A stretch of DNA of 64,000 bases from Solimicrobium silvestre (GTDB taxonomy: Bacteria; Pseudomonadota; Gammaproteobacteria; Burkholderiales; Burkholderiaceae_D), in assembly GCF_002976435.1 (NCBI RefSeq), contig NZ_PUGF01000013.1, forward strand, positions 85,498 through 149,497, in the 5' to 3' direction. A program made the translations under genes and the position numbers. Positions 46,607 to 55,159 of the stretch are shown one piece after another. A model generated the notes under the pieces. It saw nothing but the letters and a program-made list of their open reading frames with translations. It was not told the DNA's origin and ran no database searches. The stretch's first letter is position 1; every line of letters starts with the position of its first letter.

Positions 46607-48056
46607 TACAAACTCCCAGCTTGCTGTGGCCAGCCCACAAACCAAGACGGACAATAACGGCGCCGCCCAACGCCGTGTTCTCATGGCCACTGCCATCAGC
46701 TACGTAGTCGTGCTTCTTGATACGTCGATTGTTAACGTGGCGCTGGATCGCATTTCCGTGTCGCTGGGAACCCAGATCGCGGGTCTGCAATGGGTGATGA
46801 ATGCCTACATTTTGGCGTTCGCCAGCTTGCTGCTGTCAGGTGGTACGTTGGGTGATCGATGGGGTGCACGTAACATCTATCTGGCGGGTCTGGTGGTATT
46901 TACGCTAGCGTCGGCGGTCTGTGGTCTGGCACCAGATTTACCTAGCCTCATCGTCGCACGCATCTTGCAAGGTGCCGGTGCGGCCATGCTGGTACCGTGT
47001 TCCCTTAAACTCATCAATCATGCCTTCCCCATTCCGGTGCAACACGCTCGCGCCGTCGGCATATGGATTGGATGCGGTGGAGTCGCCATGGCCGCTGGTC
47101 CTTTGATTGGTGGTGTACTGATTCATTGGTTCGATTGGCGCAGCATCTTTTTTGTTAACGTGCCGATTGGATTGATCGGTATTGGGATGACGTGGCGTAT
47201 CGCGCCCGACGCTCGACTATTGACACTGCGCCGTTTCGATCCGGTAGGCCAGATAACGGCAATCGTCGCGCTTGCTGCGCTTATCGCCGCACTGATCGAA
47301 GGTCATGCACTCGGCTGGAATTCACCGCTGATATTGGCAGGTCTTGCCGTTACCGTTGTGGCCGGAACAATATTTATTTGGGTCGAGGCGCGCAGTAGTG
47401 ATCCGATGTTGCCGCTATCGTTTTTCAAGAACGGCATATTTACCGGATCAACCTGTGTTTCCATGGCCTCGGCCTTCGTATTCTATGGCTTGCTCTTCGT
47501 TTGTAGCCTGTATTTCCAACGCTCACGCGGCAACTCACCATTAGTCGCTGGATTCGCTTTCCTACCGATGACGGCGATGGTGGCCGCAGGCAGCATCGTC
47601 TCCAGCCGCGTTGTGACAATTTGCGGGACGCACTGGTCCATGTGCGGTGCATTCGGGTGCTATGCCGCCGGTGCTCTAGGGATGTTGTGGGTCGACCAGA
47701 TCTCTCCTTACTGGCTCGCGGTCGCACCGATGGTAGCCATTGGACTCGCCTCCGGATTCATCTCGCCAGCGGCAACCGCTCCGGCTATGGGGACGGTCGA
47801 CAAAAATCGATCCGGCGTGGCGGCGGCTGTACTCAATTCGGCAAGGCAAACGGGCGCTGCGCTGGGTGTGGCCATCTTCGGCTCGTTGATCGCTGCGCTT
47901 CATCCATTTGAAGTCGGTATGCATGCCGCCTTGTGGACGGCTGCTGCCGTATCACTGATCGCAGCGCTGACTTGGTGGTTCATATTAGAGCAAAGCCCAT
48001 TGCGCCAGACCCGACAAGAGGGATCATGTGCTGCACAGGAAAAACGCAGGGGCTAA
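46596..48056 (+). CDS. MFS drug transporter, DHA2 (EmrB/QacA) family
   Basis: A 486-residue exporter with 14 predicted membrane segments. VVLLDTSIVNVALDRIS is the DHA2-specific motif D1 region, GGTLGDRWGARNIYLAG is motif A, and QGAGAAMLVPCSLKLI with AMAAGPLIGGVLIHWFDWRSIFFVNVPIG covers motif C. The start at 46596 lies inside the end of the YdhR-like gene. It probably removes the aromatic or quinone compound handled by the upstream enzymes (inference). Confidence 0.92.
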   Translation: METDTNSQLAVASPQTKTDNNGAAQRRVLMATAISYVVVLLDTSIVNVALDRISVSLGTQIAGLQWVMNAYILAFASLLLSGGTLGDRWGARNIYLAGLVVFTLASAVCGLAPDLPSLIVARILQGAGAAMLVPCSLKLINHAFPIPVQHARAVGIWIGCGGVAMAAGPLIGGVLIHWFDWRSIFFVNVPIGLIGIGMTWRIAPDARLLTLRRFDPVGQITAIVALAALIAALIEGHALGWNSPLILAGLAVTVVAGTIFIWVEARSSDPMLPLSFFKNGIFTGSTCVSMASAFVFYGLLFVCSLYFQRSRGNSPLVAGFAFLPMTAMVAAGSIVSSRVVTICGTHWSMCGAFGCYAAGALGMLWVDQISPYWLAVAPMVAIGLASGFISPAATAPAMGTVDKNRSGVAAAVLNSARQTGAALGVAIFGSLIAALHPFEVGMHAALWTAAAVSLIAALTWWFILEQSPLRQTRQEGSCAAQEKRRG

Positions 48057-48115
48057 AAAATAAATTCTGAAGTACAAAATTGATCGCTTGACTCCCTATA
48101 ACTCTTATTATAAGA

Positions 48116-48146
48116 TTTATTAACTCTAGTTATTAGAGTTAATAAA
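48116..48146. promoter_or_regulatory. Long AT-rich palindrome, candidate operator
   Basis: Perfect 13-bp arms (TTTATTAACTCTA and TAGAGTTAATAAA) with a 5-nt spacer, 76 bp before the NmrA-like start. Size and symmetry fit the site of a dimeric repressor; HxlR, encoded two genes downstream, is the natural candidate. A related TTATTAGAGTT stretch lies in a smaller palindrome at 55284-55302. Confidence 0.55.
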
Positions 48147-48222
48147 TTCGATAGCAGTCCAGCATGGTTGCAGGCGCCGATTACCGAAGCAACAGGCTCA
48201 ATCAAACCCATGGAGTCACAGC

Positions 48223-49317
48223 ATGTCATCACCCATCATTTCAACCATTTTCATCATAGGCGGAACAGGAGCCCAGGGTATCCCTATCATTCGCGCATTG
48301 GTCGACGATAAAAAATATGCTGTTAGGGTTCTCACCCGCGATGCCACATCCCGACGAGCCAAGGCCCTGCTTGAACTACCCAACGTCTCCACTTTGGAAG
48401 GGTCATTCGCTGACGAAGATATTTTGCGGGCAGGGTTTCGCGGTTGCGATGGCGCATTCATCAACATCGATGGATTCAACACCGGCGAGAAAACCGAAAT
48501 CTACTGGGCCATACGCAGCTACGAAATCGCCATCGAAGAAGGGGTTAAATTCTTCGTTTATGGAAATTTAGACTACGTGCTCAAATTATCGGGTTACGAT
48601 TCGACCTTCCGCACGGGTCATTACGATGGCAAAGGGCGTGTGGGTGAATGGATTCAGTTTCAGAATCAGGCGAACCGGGAAAGAATGGGTGCTGCGATAT
48701 TCACTTCGGGACCGTACATGGAGATGGCGATGTCGCCGATGACACCGATGACGCCGACGTTAGAACAAGGCGTCGTCACTTGGCGGGTTCCGCTAGGCGA
48801 GGGAGCGGTACCCCATGTAGCGCTTGAAGATTGTGGATACTATGTGCGTTGGCTTTTCGACCACCAGGAACGCGCGAATGGCATGAATCTCGAAGTCGCA
48901 ATTGAACATGTACGCTATGCGGATCTTGCTGCGGCATTTGAAAAGGTCACTGGACATCCGGCGCAATACATAGACACGAATTTGGACGCGTACTGGGATG
49001 GTTCACTCAAGGCTGCAGCGAATGCGCCAGCTGGTTACAATGCGAATCTTAACGATAAAAGCACCATGACTTTCAGGGACAACTTCACGGGATTCTGGAA
49101 TGTCTGGAAGCACTGCATCGTCAAGCGGGATTATGCTTTGCTGGACGAAATCCACCCGAACAGGATCAAGAGCGTGGACCAATGGTTAAGAAGAGAAGAC
49201 GAGTTGGGAAGAGCGCTTGGAAAAGGAAGTCTTTGGGACCGGATACAGCCGGAGAACTTCCGTAACGAAACGCCTATTTTAAAAGTTAGCGAAGATGGTA
49301 GAAAAGGAAAACTATAA
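48223..49317 (+). CDS. NmrA-like NAD(P)-binding protein
   Basis: A 364-residue atypical short-chain dehydrogenase. It has a Rossmann start FIIGGTGAQGIPIIRAL (GGTGxxG) and the RVLTRDATSRRAKAL strand-helix of the NmrA family, but no Tyr-x-x-x-Lys catalytic pair is clear. Members act as redox-sensing regulators or quinone/isoflavone-type reductases. It is preceded by a long palindrome and followed after 49 bp by an alpha/beta hydrolase and then an HxlR regulator. Confidence 0.85.
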   Translation: MSSPIISTIFIIGGTGAQGIPIIRALVDDKKYAVRVLTRDATSRRAKALLELPNVSTLEGSFADEDILRAGFRGCDGAFINIDGFNTGEKTEIYWAIRSYEIAIEEGVKFFVYGNLDYVLKLSGYDSTFRTGHYDGKGRVGEWIQFQNQANRERMGAAIFTSGPYMEMAMSPMTPMTPTLEQGVVTWRVPLGEGAVPHVALEDCGYYVRWLFDHQERANGMNLEVAIEHVRYADLAAAFEKVTGHPAQYIDTNLDAYWDGSLKAAANAPAGYNANLNDKSTMTFRDNFTGFWNVWKHCIVKRDYALLDEIHPNRIKSVDQWLRREDELGRALGKGSLWDRIQPENFRNETPILKVSEDGRKGKL

Positions 49318-49366
49318 ATGGAAAACTACACGTGCGTGACTTATCCGATTTCTTGAAAGATCAGAC

Positions 49367-49990
49367 ATGACAATCACGCCAACCAAACTAATCTTCCTGC
49401 CGGGTGCCGGAGGTAGCGCCGAGTTCTGGCACCCGGTCGCCAGTTTGCTCACTCATCCTGCATCCCGTGTACTGCTTGGATGGCCCGGTTTTGGGTCAGT
49501 CCCAGCCAATAGCGATGTGCAAAATATAGATGACCTGGTAGCACTGGTGGTCGATGAGATTGATCAACCATCTGCACTGCTTGCCCAGTCCATGGGAGGC
49601 GTTGTCGCCATTCAGGCCGCACTAAAACGACCTGAGTTGATTACACATTTGGTTCTGGCGGCAACATCCGGCGGAGTGAATATGTCCGACCTGCAGGTGG
49701 CGGATTGGCGTCAGGCATTCATCGAAGCAAACCCGACATTTCCCCGATGGTTTGCAGATTACAACGACGACTTGTCGACTTCAATTGTCGCGATACAGGC
49801 GCCAACATTACTGCTGTGGGGAGATTCGGATCTGATCAGCCCCATCGACGTAGGACTGAGATTGAAAGAATTATTACCTTCTAGCCGTATTCACGTTCTT
49901 CCAAACGGAGAACACGATTTTGCCAGTAAACTTGCCGCATCAGTCGCACCGCTGATTGATACCCATCTTAACAATGCAAGATCAACCTAG
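49367..49990 (+). CDS. Alpha/beta hydrolase
   Basis: A 207-residue compact alpha/beta hydrolase. FLPGAGGSAEFW is the oxyanion-hole region, AQSMGG the nucleophile elbow (Ser near residue 76), LLLWGDSDLISP the acid-bearing segment and NGEHDF the catalytic histidine. It lacks a large lid domain. It is located between the NmrA-like gene and the HxlR regulator. Confidence 0.85.
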   Translation: MTITPTKLIFLPGAGGSAEFWHPVASLLTHPASRVLLGWPGFGSVPANSDVQNIDDLVALVVDEIDQPSALLAQSMGGVVAIQAALKRPELITHLVLAATSGGVNMSDLQVADWRQAFIEANPTFPRWFADYNDDLSTSIVAIQAPTLLLWGDSDLISPIDVGLRLKELLPSSRIHVLPNGEHDFASKLAASVAPLIDTHLNNARST

Positions 49991-50043
49991 GTTACGCCCT
50001 CCCATAATCTTATAATGAGAGCTTCTTGCAAGGAGAATAGAAA

Positions 50044-50598
50044 ATGCGTTCAAAAGGTTTTGATGGGATGGTATGTTCAATCGCCGGCGTGTTGGCCGCT
50101 ATCGGTGACCGCTGGGGCCTGCTGATCTTGCGCGACCTGTTCTTCGGCATTAGTCGATACGATGATTTTCGATTATCGTCCGGCGTGACGAATGCAACCC
50201 TCAGCAATCGACTGAAACACCTTGAGGCCAACGGTCTCATCGAGCGGCAGCTTTACCAGTCAAATCCGCCGCGATACGAATACCTGTTGACCCAAAAGGG
50301 TCGGGATGTCGCTCCAGTGTTGGCGATGCTCGCCGAACTTGGGGATCGCTGGGACGTCTCTGGCGCCACAGAACCGCCACTAATGTTCGTCAACCGAAAG
50401 TCCGGAGCCCCGGTTCGGTGGATGCCGATAGACCAAAACACTGACGAGCAGTTGAGCACTTCGGACGTAATGTTCAAGGAAGGTCCAGGCGCCGACGATC
50501 TGGTTCGGTGGAGATTATCCTATGCGGAGAGTAGCGATGTGGTCGGCGACAAGCTTGCTGCGCAATCTAGAGCCGCATCAAAACCAACGAAACGATAA
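50044..50598 (+). CDS. HxlR-family transcriptional regulator
   Basis: 184 residues. The N-terminal winged helix (about 8-100) has CSIAGVLAAIGDRWGLLILRD, RYDDFRLSSGVTNATLSNRL and LTQKGRDVAPVL, all standard HxlR features. The tail of about 80 residues is longer than in minimal members. It has AGGAG before its ATG. HxlR proteins respond to electrophiles or aldehydes and commonly control neighbouring reductases, so it is the likely ligand of the palindrome at 48116. Confidence 0.9.
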   Translation: MRSKGFDGMVCSIAGVLAAIGDRWGLLILRDLFFGISRYDDFRLSSGVTNATLSNRLKHLEANGLIERQLYQSNPPRYEYLLTQKGRDVAPVLAMLAELGDRWDVSGATEPPLMFVNRKSGAPVRWMPIDQNTDEQLSTSDVMFKEGPGADDLVRWRLSYAESSDVVGDKLAAQSRAASKPTKR

Positions 50599-50869
50599 CG
50601 TTCCAGAACATCAGAGGTGTGACAATAATTTCCATGGCGTCGATATGTAAGTGAACTAGTGGTATGAGAAGCTCTCATGCTGGCTGGAGTTGATTTTAGT
50701 TCGTCCGAATATGTCATGTTTGTACTATTAGTTAAGTTCTATCGGCTGTAAGGCATAGCATCGCTTATCCGCCTGACCAGCCGGTCTGGATTTCGTTGTC
50801 CGATATTCTGTGATAGTCAGGATATCGGACGGTTAAAGGGTCTATCCCAATTTTAAATAGGAGAGTGCT

Positions 50870-51457
50870 TTGAATTCCACATTGAAGAATCTTTTAGAAG
50901 AGCTGGAAGCGTTCGGTCACACGAATGACGACTCGGTTAAGGACCGACCACGCCGCATGTTAAACATCACGCATGACACAGGAGAATTTCTGTCAGTCCT
51001 AATAAGAATCATGGGCGCCAAACGAGTTCTTGAAATCGGAACCTCTAACGGCTACTCAACGCTTTGGCTTGCTGATGCTTTACGTACTATTGATGGGACG
51101 GTAAAGACTGTTGAAATGTCAAAATTCAAAATTGAGATGGCGACAAAGAATTTTGCCAGCTCGGGCTTGCTTGAATATATAACCCAAATTGAGGGCGATG
51201 CTGGCAGCGTGTTGAGTGATGCGGCAGATGCCAGCTTCGACATGATTTTTCTTGATTCAGAGCGCTCTGAATATGTAGGATGGTGGCCTGATTTGAAGCG
51301 AGTCCTGCGTAACGGTGGATTACTGGTCGTGGATAACGCCACCTCACACGCGGAAGAGATGACGCCATTCATCAAACTAATTCAAGCAGATGCAGATTTT
51401 GTTACGAGCTTAGTCCCCCTAGGGAACGGGGAATTCCTGGCGACAAAGGAAAAATGA
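50870..51457 (+). CDS. O-methyltransferase-like class I SAM methyltransferase
   Basis: 195 residues starting with TTG at 50870, supported by GGAG nine bases upstream. RVLEIGTSNGYSTLWLA is motif I, TVKTVEMSKFKIEMA the acidic ribose-binding strand, and IFLDSERSEYVGWWPDLKRVLRNGG plus VVDNATSH the catechol-O-methyltransferase-type segments. A REP-like repeat starts just after the stop. The acceptor is unknown. Confidence 0.85.
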   Translation: MNSTLKNLLEELEAFGHTNDDSVKDRPRRMLNITHDTGEFLSVLIRIMGAKRVLEIGTSNGYSTLWLADALRTIDGTVKTVEMSKFKIEMATKNFASSGLLEYITQIEGDAGSVLSDAADASFDMIFLDSERSEYVGWWPDLKRVLRNGGLLVVDNATSHAEEMTPFIKLIQADADFVTSLVPLGNGEFLATKEK

Positions 51458-51459
51458 AT

Positions 51460-51523
51460 GGTGTATTACGTCTTTGGCTAATACACCCTACCGATTGCCA
51501 GTTATTACAGGTTACGCGAGCTG
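51460..51523 (-). repeat. REP-like repeat copy 3 (inverted orientation)
   Basis: GTGTATTA and TAATACAC form a hairpin over a 10-nt loop, followed by CGATTGCCAGTTATTACAG and GTTACGCGAG, the reverse complement of the family core. It immediately follows the methyltransferase stop codon. Confidence 0.85.
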
Positions 51524-51592
51524 AATGTAAAACAAATTCAGGCAGTTTTTTGCGCCAGTTAAGAGTGTCAGTGCATGATACGTAGTGCAGCT

Positions 51593-52009
51593 TCAGAAAG
51601 GTGGTCGGTATGTAACACCGTGCTCAGTACAATATTGAACACCCGCATAAAGCAACTTCACATTGCTGCATACACATGCAGACGATTCTGAAGCCGGCTT
51701 TTCCGGAACACAGTATCCCTCACAGTCACTTCCTTTTTTGCATGATTTCCCTACGTCATGCGTTGGGGGATTGCAACCGGAACCCAAACCAGTTTCACCG
51801 TTGTCTCCGAGCCAATGCCCTCCTATTTTCTTACATTGAATCTCAGTATCGGGGCATTCTTCATTGTCCCCAACAGAGTAACTAATCGTTGGTCCTTTCC
51901 AGCACATTTTTATATTTTTTGGCGGGACATCAGGCGGTTGTGCATAGTTACCGAAAACAATAATGGCTAGTAATAGCAAAAGCTTTTTTTTAATCATTGT
52001 TATGTTCAT
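51593..52009 (-). CDS. Small secreted cysteine-rich protein of unknown function
   Basis: 138 residues (a second possible start is Met5) with a signal peptide core of LLLLLAIIVFG and cut near residue 20-24. The mature part has about 10-11 cysteines (CPDTEIQCKKIGG, GKSCKKGSDCEGYCVPE, ACVCSN), suggesting a disulfide-rich fold. No family is recognised. It is flanked on both sides by repeat copies. Confidence 0.65.
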   Translation of the reverse strand: MNITMIKKKLLLLLAIIVFGNYAQPPDVPPKNIKMCWKGPTISYSVGDNEECPDTEIQCKKIGGHWLGDNGETGLGSGCNPPTHDVGKSCKKGSDCEGYCVPEKPASESSACVCSNVKLLYAGVQYCTEHGVTYRPPF

Positions 52010-52095
52010 TCGCCAATTAGAATTGGTTGTAAGTGAAACGTCACAGTTTAAGTCAACTCGTAAGATGTAATAGCAAAGCGTATTGCACCAATTTC

Positions 52096-52242
52096 TTAAT
52101 CAACATAATCCGACATTACATCACCACCCCAATCCACCGGATAAACCCCATCTTCCACCAATCGATGAAAAGTTGAATACAGCCAATCGCATACTCGTTT
52201 AACCAAGCCATGTTTAACTAGATTGATATGCGCGTAATTCAT
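52096..52242 (-). pseudogene. C-terminal remnant of a REP-associated tyrosine transposase (RAYT)
   Basis: The frame reads NYAHINLVKHGLVKRVCDW, then YSTFHRLVEDGVYPVDWGG. This is the conserved C-terminal end of RAYT/TnpA_REP proteins (YIHxNPVKHGL...DWPYSSFHR...YPxDWG). The catalytic HUH and Tyr regions are missing; upstream sequence is a REP-like repeat. RAYTs mobilise REP palindromes, so this is a relic of the enzyme that may have spread the repeats seen here. Confidence 0.82.
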
Positions 52243-52277
52243 ATGTGGCGTAATACACCCTACTGATTGCGGGCTTC
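52243..52277 (-). repeat. REP-like repeat copy 4 (partial, inverted)
   Basis: GCGTAATACACCCTACTGAT followed by TGCGGGCTT, matching the right half of the repeat unit. It directly abuts the RAYT remnant. Confidence 0.7.
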
Positions 52278-52284
52278 GTCTCAA

Positions 52285-52772
52285 TCAGGGCGACGCTTTG
52301 CGTTTCGGCTCCCACAATTCGATCTTGTTGTCTTCTGGATCAAGAATCCTCGCTAAGCGGCCATTCGGATCGTCATCGGTGCGCTTCAGGACTGTGACGC
52401 CTTTCGCGAGCAGACGGGAGGGAATTGCATCCATATCGTCGACTGCATAGTTGATCATAAATTGACTGGTCGATGGTGCGAAGTATTTCGTCGACACCGG
52501 TAACGTGCTCCAGATCAGCGCCGACGGATGCTTGGGCGCATCATAGCGCAGCGCAGCACCTCCCCGACTGCCAGCTGCAGACCAAGCACATCGCGATACC
52601 ACGTAGCCAGGGCCTTCGGATCCTTCGCCTTAAAGAACACGCCGCCAACGCCAGTGATGTGTCCGGCTGTCTCGGCAGACGCAGATTCACCTGTCACATC
52701 AGAGGACCAGGATGGGCCCGACAGGCTTAGAAGCAGGGCTGAAAACACAATGGGAATTCCGATTTTTTTCAC
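52285..52772 (-). pseudogene. Exported VOC/glyoxalase-fold protein with a frameshift
   Basis: Frame 1 from 52772 gives a signal peptide (about 1-23), then GVFFKAKDPKALATWYRDVLGLQLAVG, the start of a vicinal-oxygen-chelate domain. It goes out of frame at a GGGG run near 52558-52565. Frame 2 continues the domain with ALRYDAPKHPSALIWS and ends RILDPEDNKIELWEPK at 52285. Restoring one G gives a continuous ~162-residue protein. A natural frameshift or a homopolymer sequencing error are both possible. Confidence 0.8.
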
Positions 52773-52865
52773 TGTCGACTCCTTTTAAATATGCAAATTT
52801 TGGTCTTAACCTGATCATCGACTACGTGCCGATATTTGCCATTTTAATTCTAAATCCCCCTGAAC

Positions 52866-52896
52866 AACTCTTAATCTGTAATGTGAAATGACTTAA
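52866..52896 (+). repeat. REP-like repeat copy 5 (partial)
   Basis: AACTCTTAATCTGTAATG then TGAAATGACTT, the left half of the unit. It overlaps the 3' end of the GGDEF/EAL gene, supplying its last codons and stop. Confidence 0.75.
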
Positions 52897-55159
52897 ATTC
52901 CTGGATTGGCATCGGGCGTCCGTAAAGATAACCCTGATAAGCATGGCATCCGCAGCTCGCCAGAAAATCACGTTGCGCGGAAGTTTCGACGCCTTCGGCG
53001 ATGACGCCAAGACCGAGACTTTTGCCGAGAGCGATGATGGTTTTTGCGATGGCGGCATCGTTGGGATCACTTAGCACATCGCGGACGAACGACTGATCGA
53101 TTTTCAGTTGATCCAGAGGCAGACGTTTCAAGTAGGATAGCGAAGAATAGCCAGTGCCGAAATCGTCCAACGAAAAGCACACACCGCGCGCCTTTAACGC
53201 TGACATTTTCTCAATCACTTCGTCAACATTCATGATCAATAAGCTCTCCGTCAACTCCAACTTCAGGCGCTGCGGATTAGCACCCGAGCTTTCCAGCACC
53301 GTCAACACTTCATCGACAAAATGGTGCTGCGCGAATTGCCTTGCGCTGACATTGACGGCGATGCTCAAATGAGCCGTTTCTGAAACTGCGGCCCAGTCGG
53401 CCAGTTGGACGCAAGCGGTTTGTAGCACCCATTGCCCTAGCGGCACGATTAGCCCAGTCTCTTCAGCAAGCGGAATAAATTCGGCGGGAGACACCACGCC
53501 ACGCTGCGGATGCCGCCATCGCACCAACGCTTCTACTCCGGTCACACATCCATCTTCCTGCACCTGCGCTTGGTAATAGATCATAAATTGTTCCGCACTG
53601 ACTGCCTCGCGCAAATCTTCAGTCAATGTGGCACGAGCTGCGACCTTGGCCTGCATGTCACGATCAAAAAACCGAACCGTGTTGCGCCCGGAGTCCTTGG
53701 CCTGATAAACCGCAAGATCCGCCTGCTTCAGCAGCTCATCAACCATATCTTCGTATTCCCCGAACAAGCTGATGCCTATGCTCGCAGAGCAATGGTATTC
53801 GATCGATTTATGCCGGTCCGCTCCCATTTTCAGTTCCAGGTTGAACGGCTCATTGAGCACAGTAAGAATCTTTTGCGCCACGGTTTCTGCTTGAGAAGCT
53901 GCCAGCGTATCGGGTAACAGATCTTCCACCATTACCACGAAATCGTCACCGCCCAAACGTGCCACGGTGTCGCCTTGTCGTACCGAGGATTGGAGCCGCC
54001 GCGCCACTTCGACCAGCAAACGATCGCCGACATCATGTCCATGAATGTCATTCAGTGTCTTGAAATTATCCATGTCGATAAACATAATCGCACCTTGTCG
54101 ACGGCTGCGCTTACACCCCGCCAACGCATGACCAAGCCGATCTACCAGCAGCCGCCGGTTCGGCAACTGCGTCAATACATCATAGAAGGCCAGGGTGTGG
54201 ATTTTGCTTTCTGCGACCCTGCGTTCGGTGATGTCGGTTGCGACGGAGATCACGTATCTGGCGATGCCTGCGGCATTGCGAACCACCGAGCTATGAACAT
54301 GAACAAAAATGTGGCTACCGTCTTTGCGGACGTAACGTTTCTCGCGGTCGAAGCTCTTAATTTCCCCATGATTTAGCGCCTCGAGCCCGGCAATGTCGGC
54401 CGCCACGTCAAGAGGGTGCGTGATGTCCTGAAAAGCCAATCCAAGCAGTTCTTGCCGGCCATAACCGGTGATGTCGCAAAGCTTCTGATTGACTTGCAGC
54501 CAGTGACCGTCCAAACCCAAGCGAGCAACGCCGATCGGTGCATTTTCGAAAGTCGCGCGGTATAGTGCCTCGCCGTCATGGCTTTTTTCCAGCGATTTAT
54601 CCAGCCCATGCAGCAACATCACCGTTGCGATCGTAATCAGTGAATTAATCAAGGTGAAATTGATCGTGATGATAGTCCAGCGCAGCAATGGGTGTGCTTC
54701 AAACCCTTGAATATTTAAGTCGGCGTTAAACAAGTAACCAACGCACAAAAGCGTAAAAGCATTCAGGGCAATTCCAAACAAGGCGGGTCGCAATCCAAGC
54801 AGCAGAGCAACCATCACGGGGAAAGCCATCAGATAGATTTCACTCGCAGGCCCTACCGAAAATAGTAGCGACAGCCCAATCAAGTAAATCAGGGCGCAAA
54901 AATTCCAGGCACGAGCTCGGTAGCTAAGCCGCCGACTGTGCCAAAGGGCGAACAACCAAGCCACCGCCAATGCATCAGATATCGCGATCGCGGGACGTTT
55001 GTCGAACAAGGCGGCAAGTGCACTGGGCACAGCCACGATAGTCCCGAGTATCAGGACCACAAGTAAGATCGTAGACAGGACATAATTACGCCATTGCGCA
55101 ATATCCCCGAGTTCACTCTGCGGCGCGATGATGAGTCGACGTATGGACTGAATCAGCAT
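52871..55159 (-). CDS. Membrane-bound PAS-GGDEF-EAL cyclic-di-GMP protein
   Basis: About 762 residues: N-terminal membrane region of roughly six helices (about 25-200), PAS/PAC (about 200-320, FENAPIGVARLGLDGHW), GGDEF (about 325-490) and EAL (about 505-755). The diguanylate-cyclase signature is GGDDF rather than GGDEF/GGEEF, so cyclase activity is uncertain. The phosphodiesterase motifs EALVRWRHP, ELTESLL, DDFGTGYSSL and KIDQSFV are complete, and EGVET is present. Net c-di-GMP hydrolysis is likely. The start at 55159 has GGGGAG upstream. The final SFHITD residues are encoded by a REP-like repeat. Confidence 0.92.
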   Translation of the reverse strand: MLIQSIRRLIIAPQSELGDIAQWRNYVLSTILLVVLILGTIVAVPSALAALFDKRPAIAISDALAVAWLFALWHSRRLSYRARAWNFCALIYLIGLSLLFSVGPASEIYLMAFPVMVALLLGLRPALFGIALNAFTLLCVGYLFNADLNIQGFEAHPLLRWTIITINFTLINSLITIATVMLLHGLDKSLEKSHDGEALYRATFENAPIGVARLGLDGHWLQVNQKLCDITGYGRQELLGLAFQDITHPLDVAADIAGLEALNHGEIKSFDREKRYVRKDGSHIFVHVHSSVVRNAAGIARYVISVATDITERRVAESKIHTLAFYDVLTQLPNRRLLVDRLGHALAGCKRSRRQGAIMFIDMDNFKTLNDIHGHDVGDRLLVEVARRLQSSVRQGDTVARLGGDDFVVMVEDLLPDTLAASQAETVAQKILTVLNEPFNLELKMGADRHKSIEYHCSASIGISLFGEYEDMVDELLKQADLAVYQAKDSGRNTVRFFDRDMQAKVAARATLTEDLREAVSAEQFMIYYQAQVQEDGCVTGVEALVRWRHPQRGVVSPAEFIPLAEETGLIVPLGQWVLQTACVQLADWAAVSETAHLSIAVNVSARQFAQHHFVDEVLTVLESSGANPQRLKLELTESLLIMNVDEVIEKMSALKARGVCFSLDDFGTGYSSLSYLKRLPLDQLKIDQSFVRDVLSDPNDAAIAKTIIALGKSLGLGVIAEGVETSAQRDFLASCGCHAYQGYLYGRPMPIQEFKSFHITD

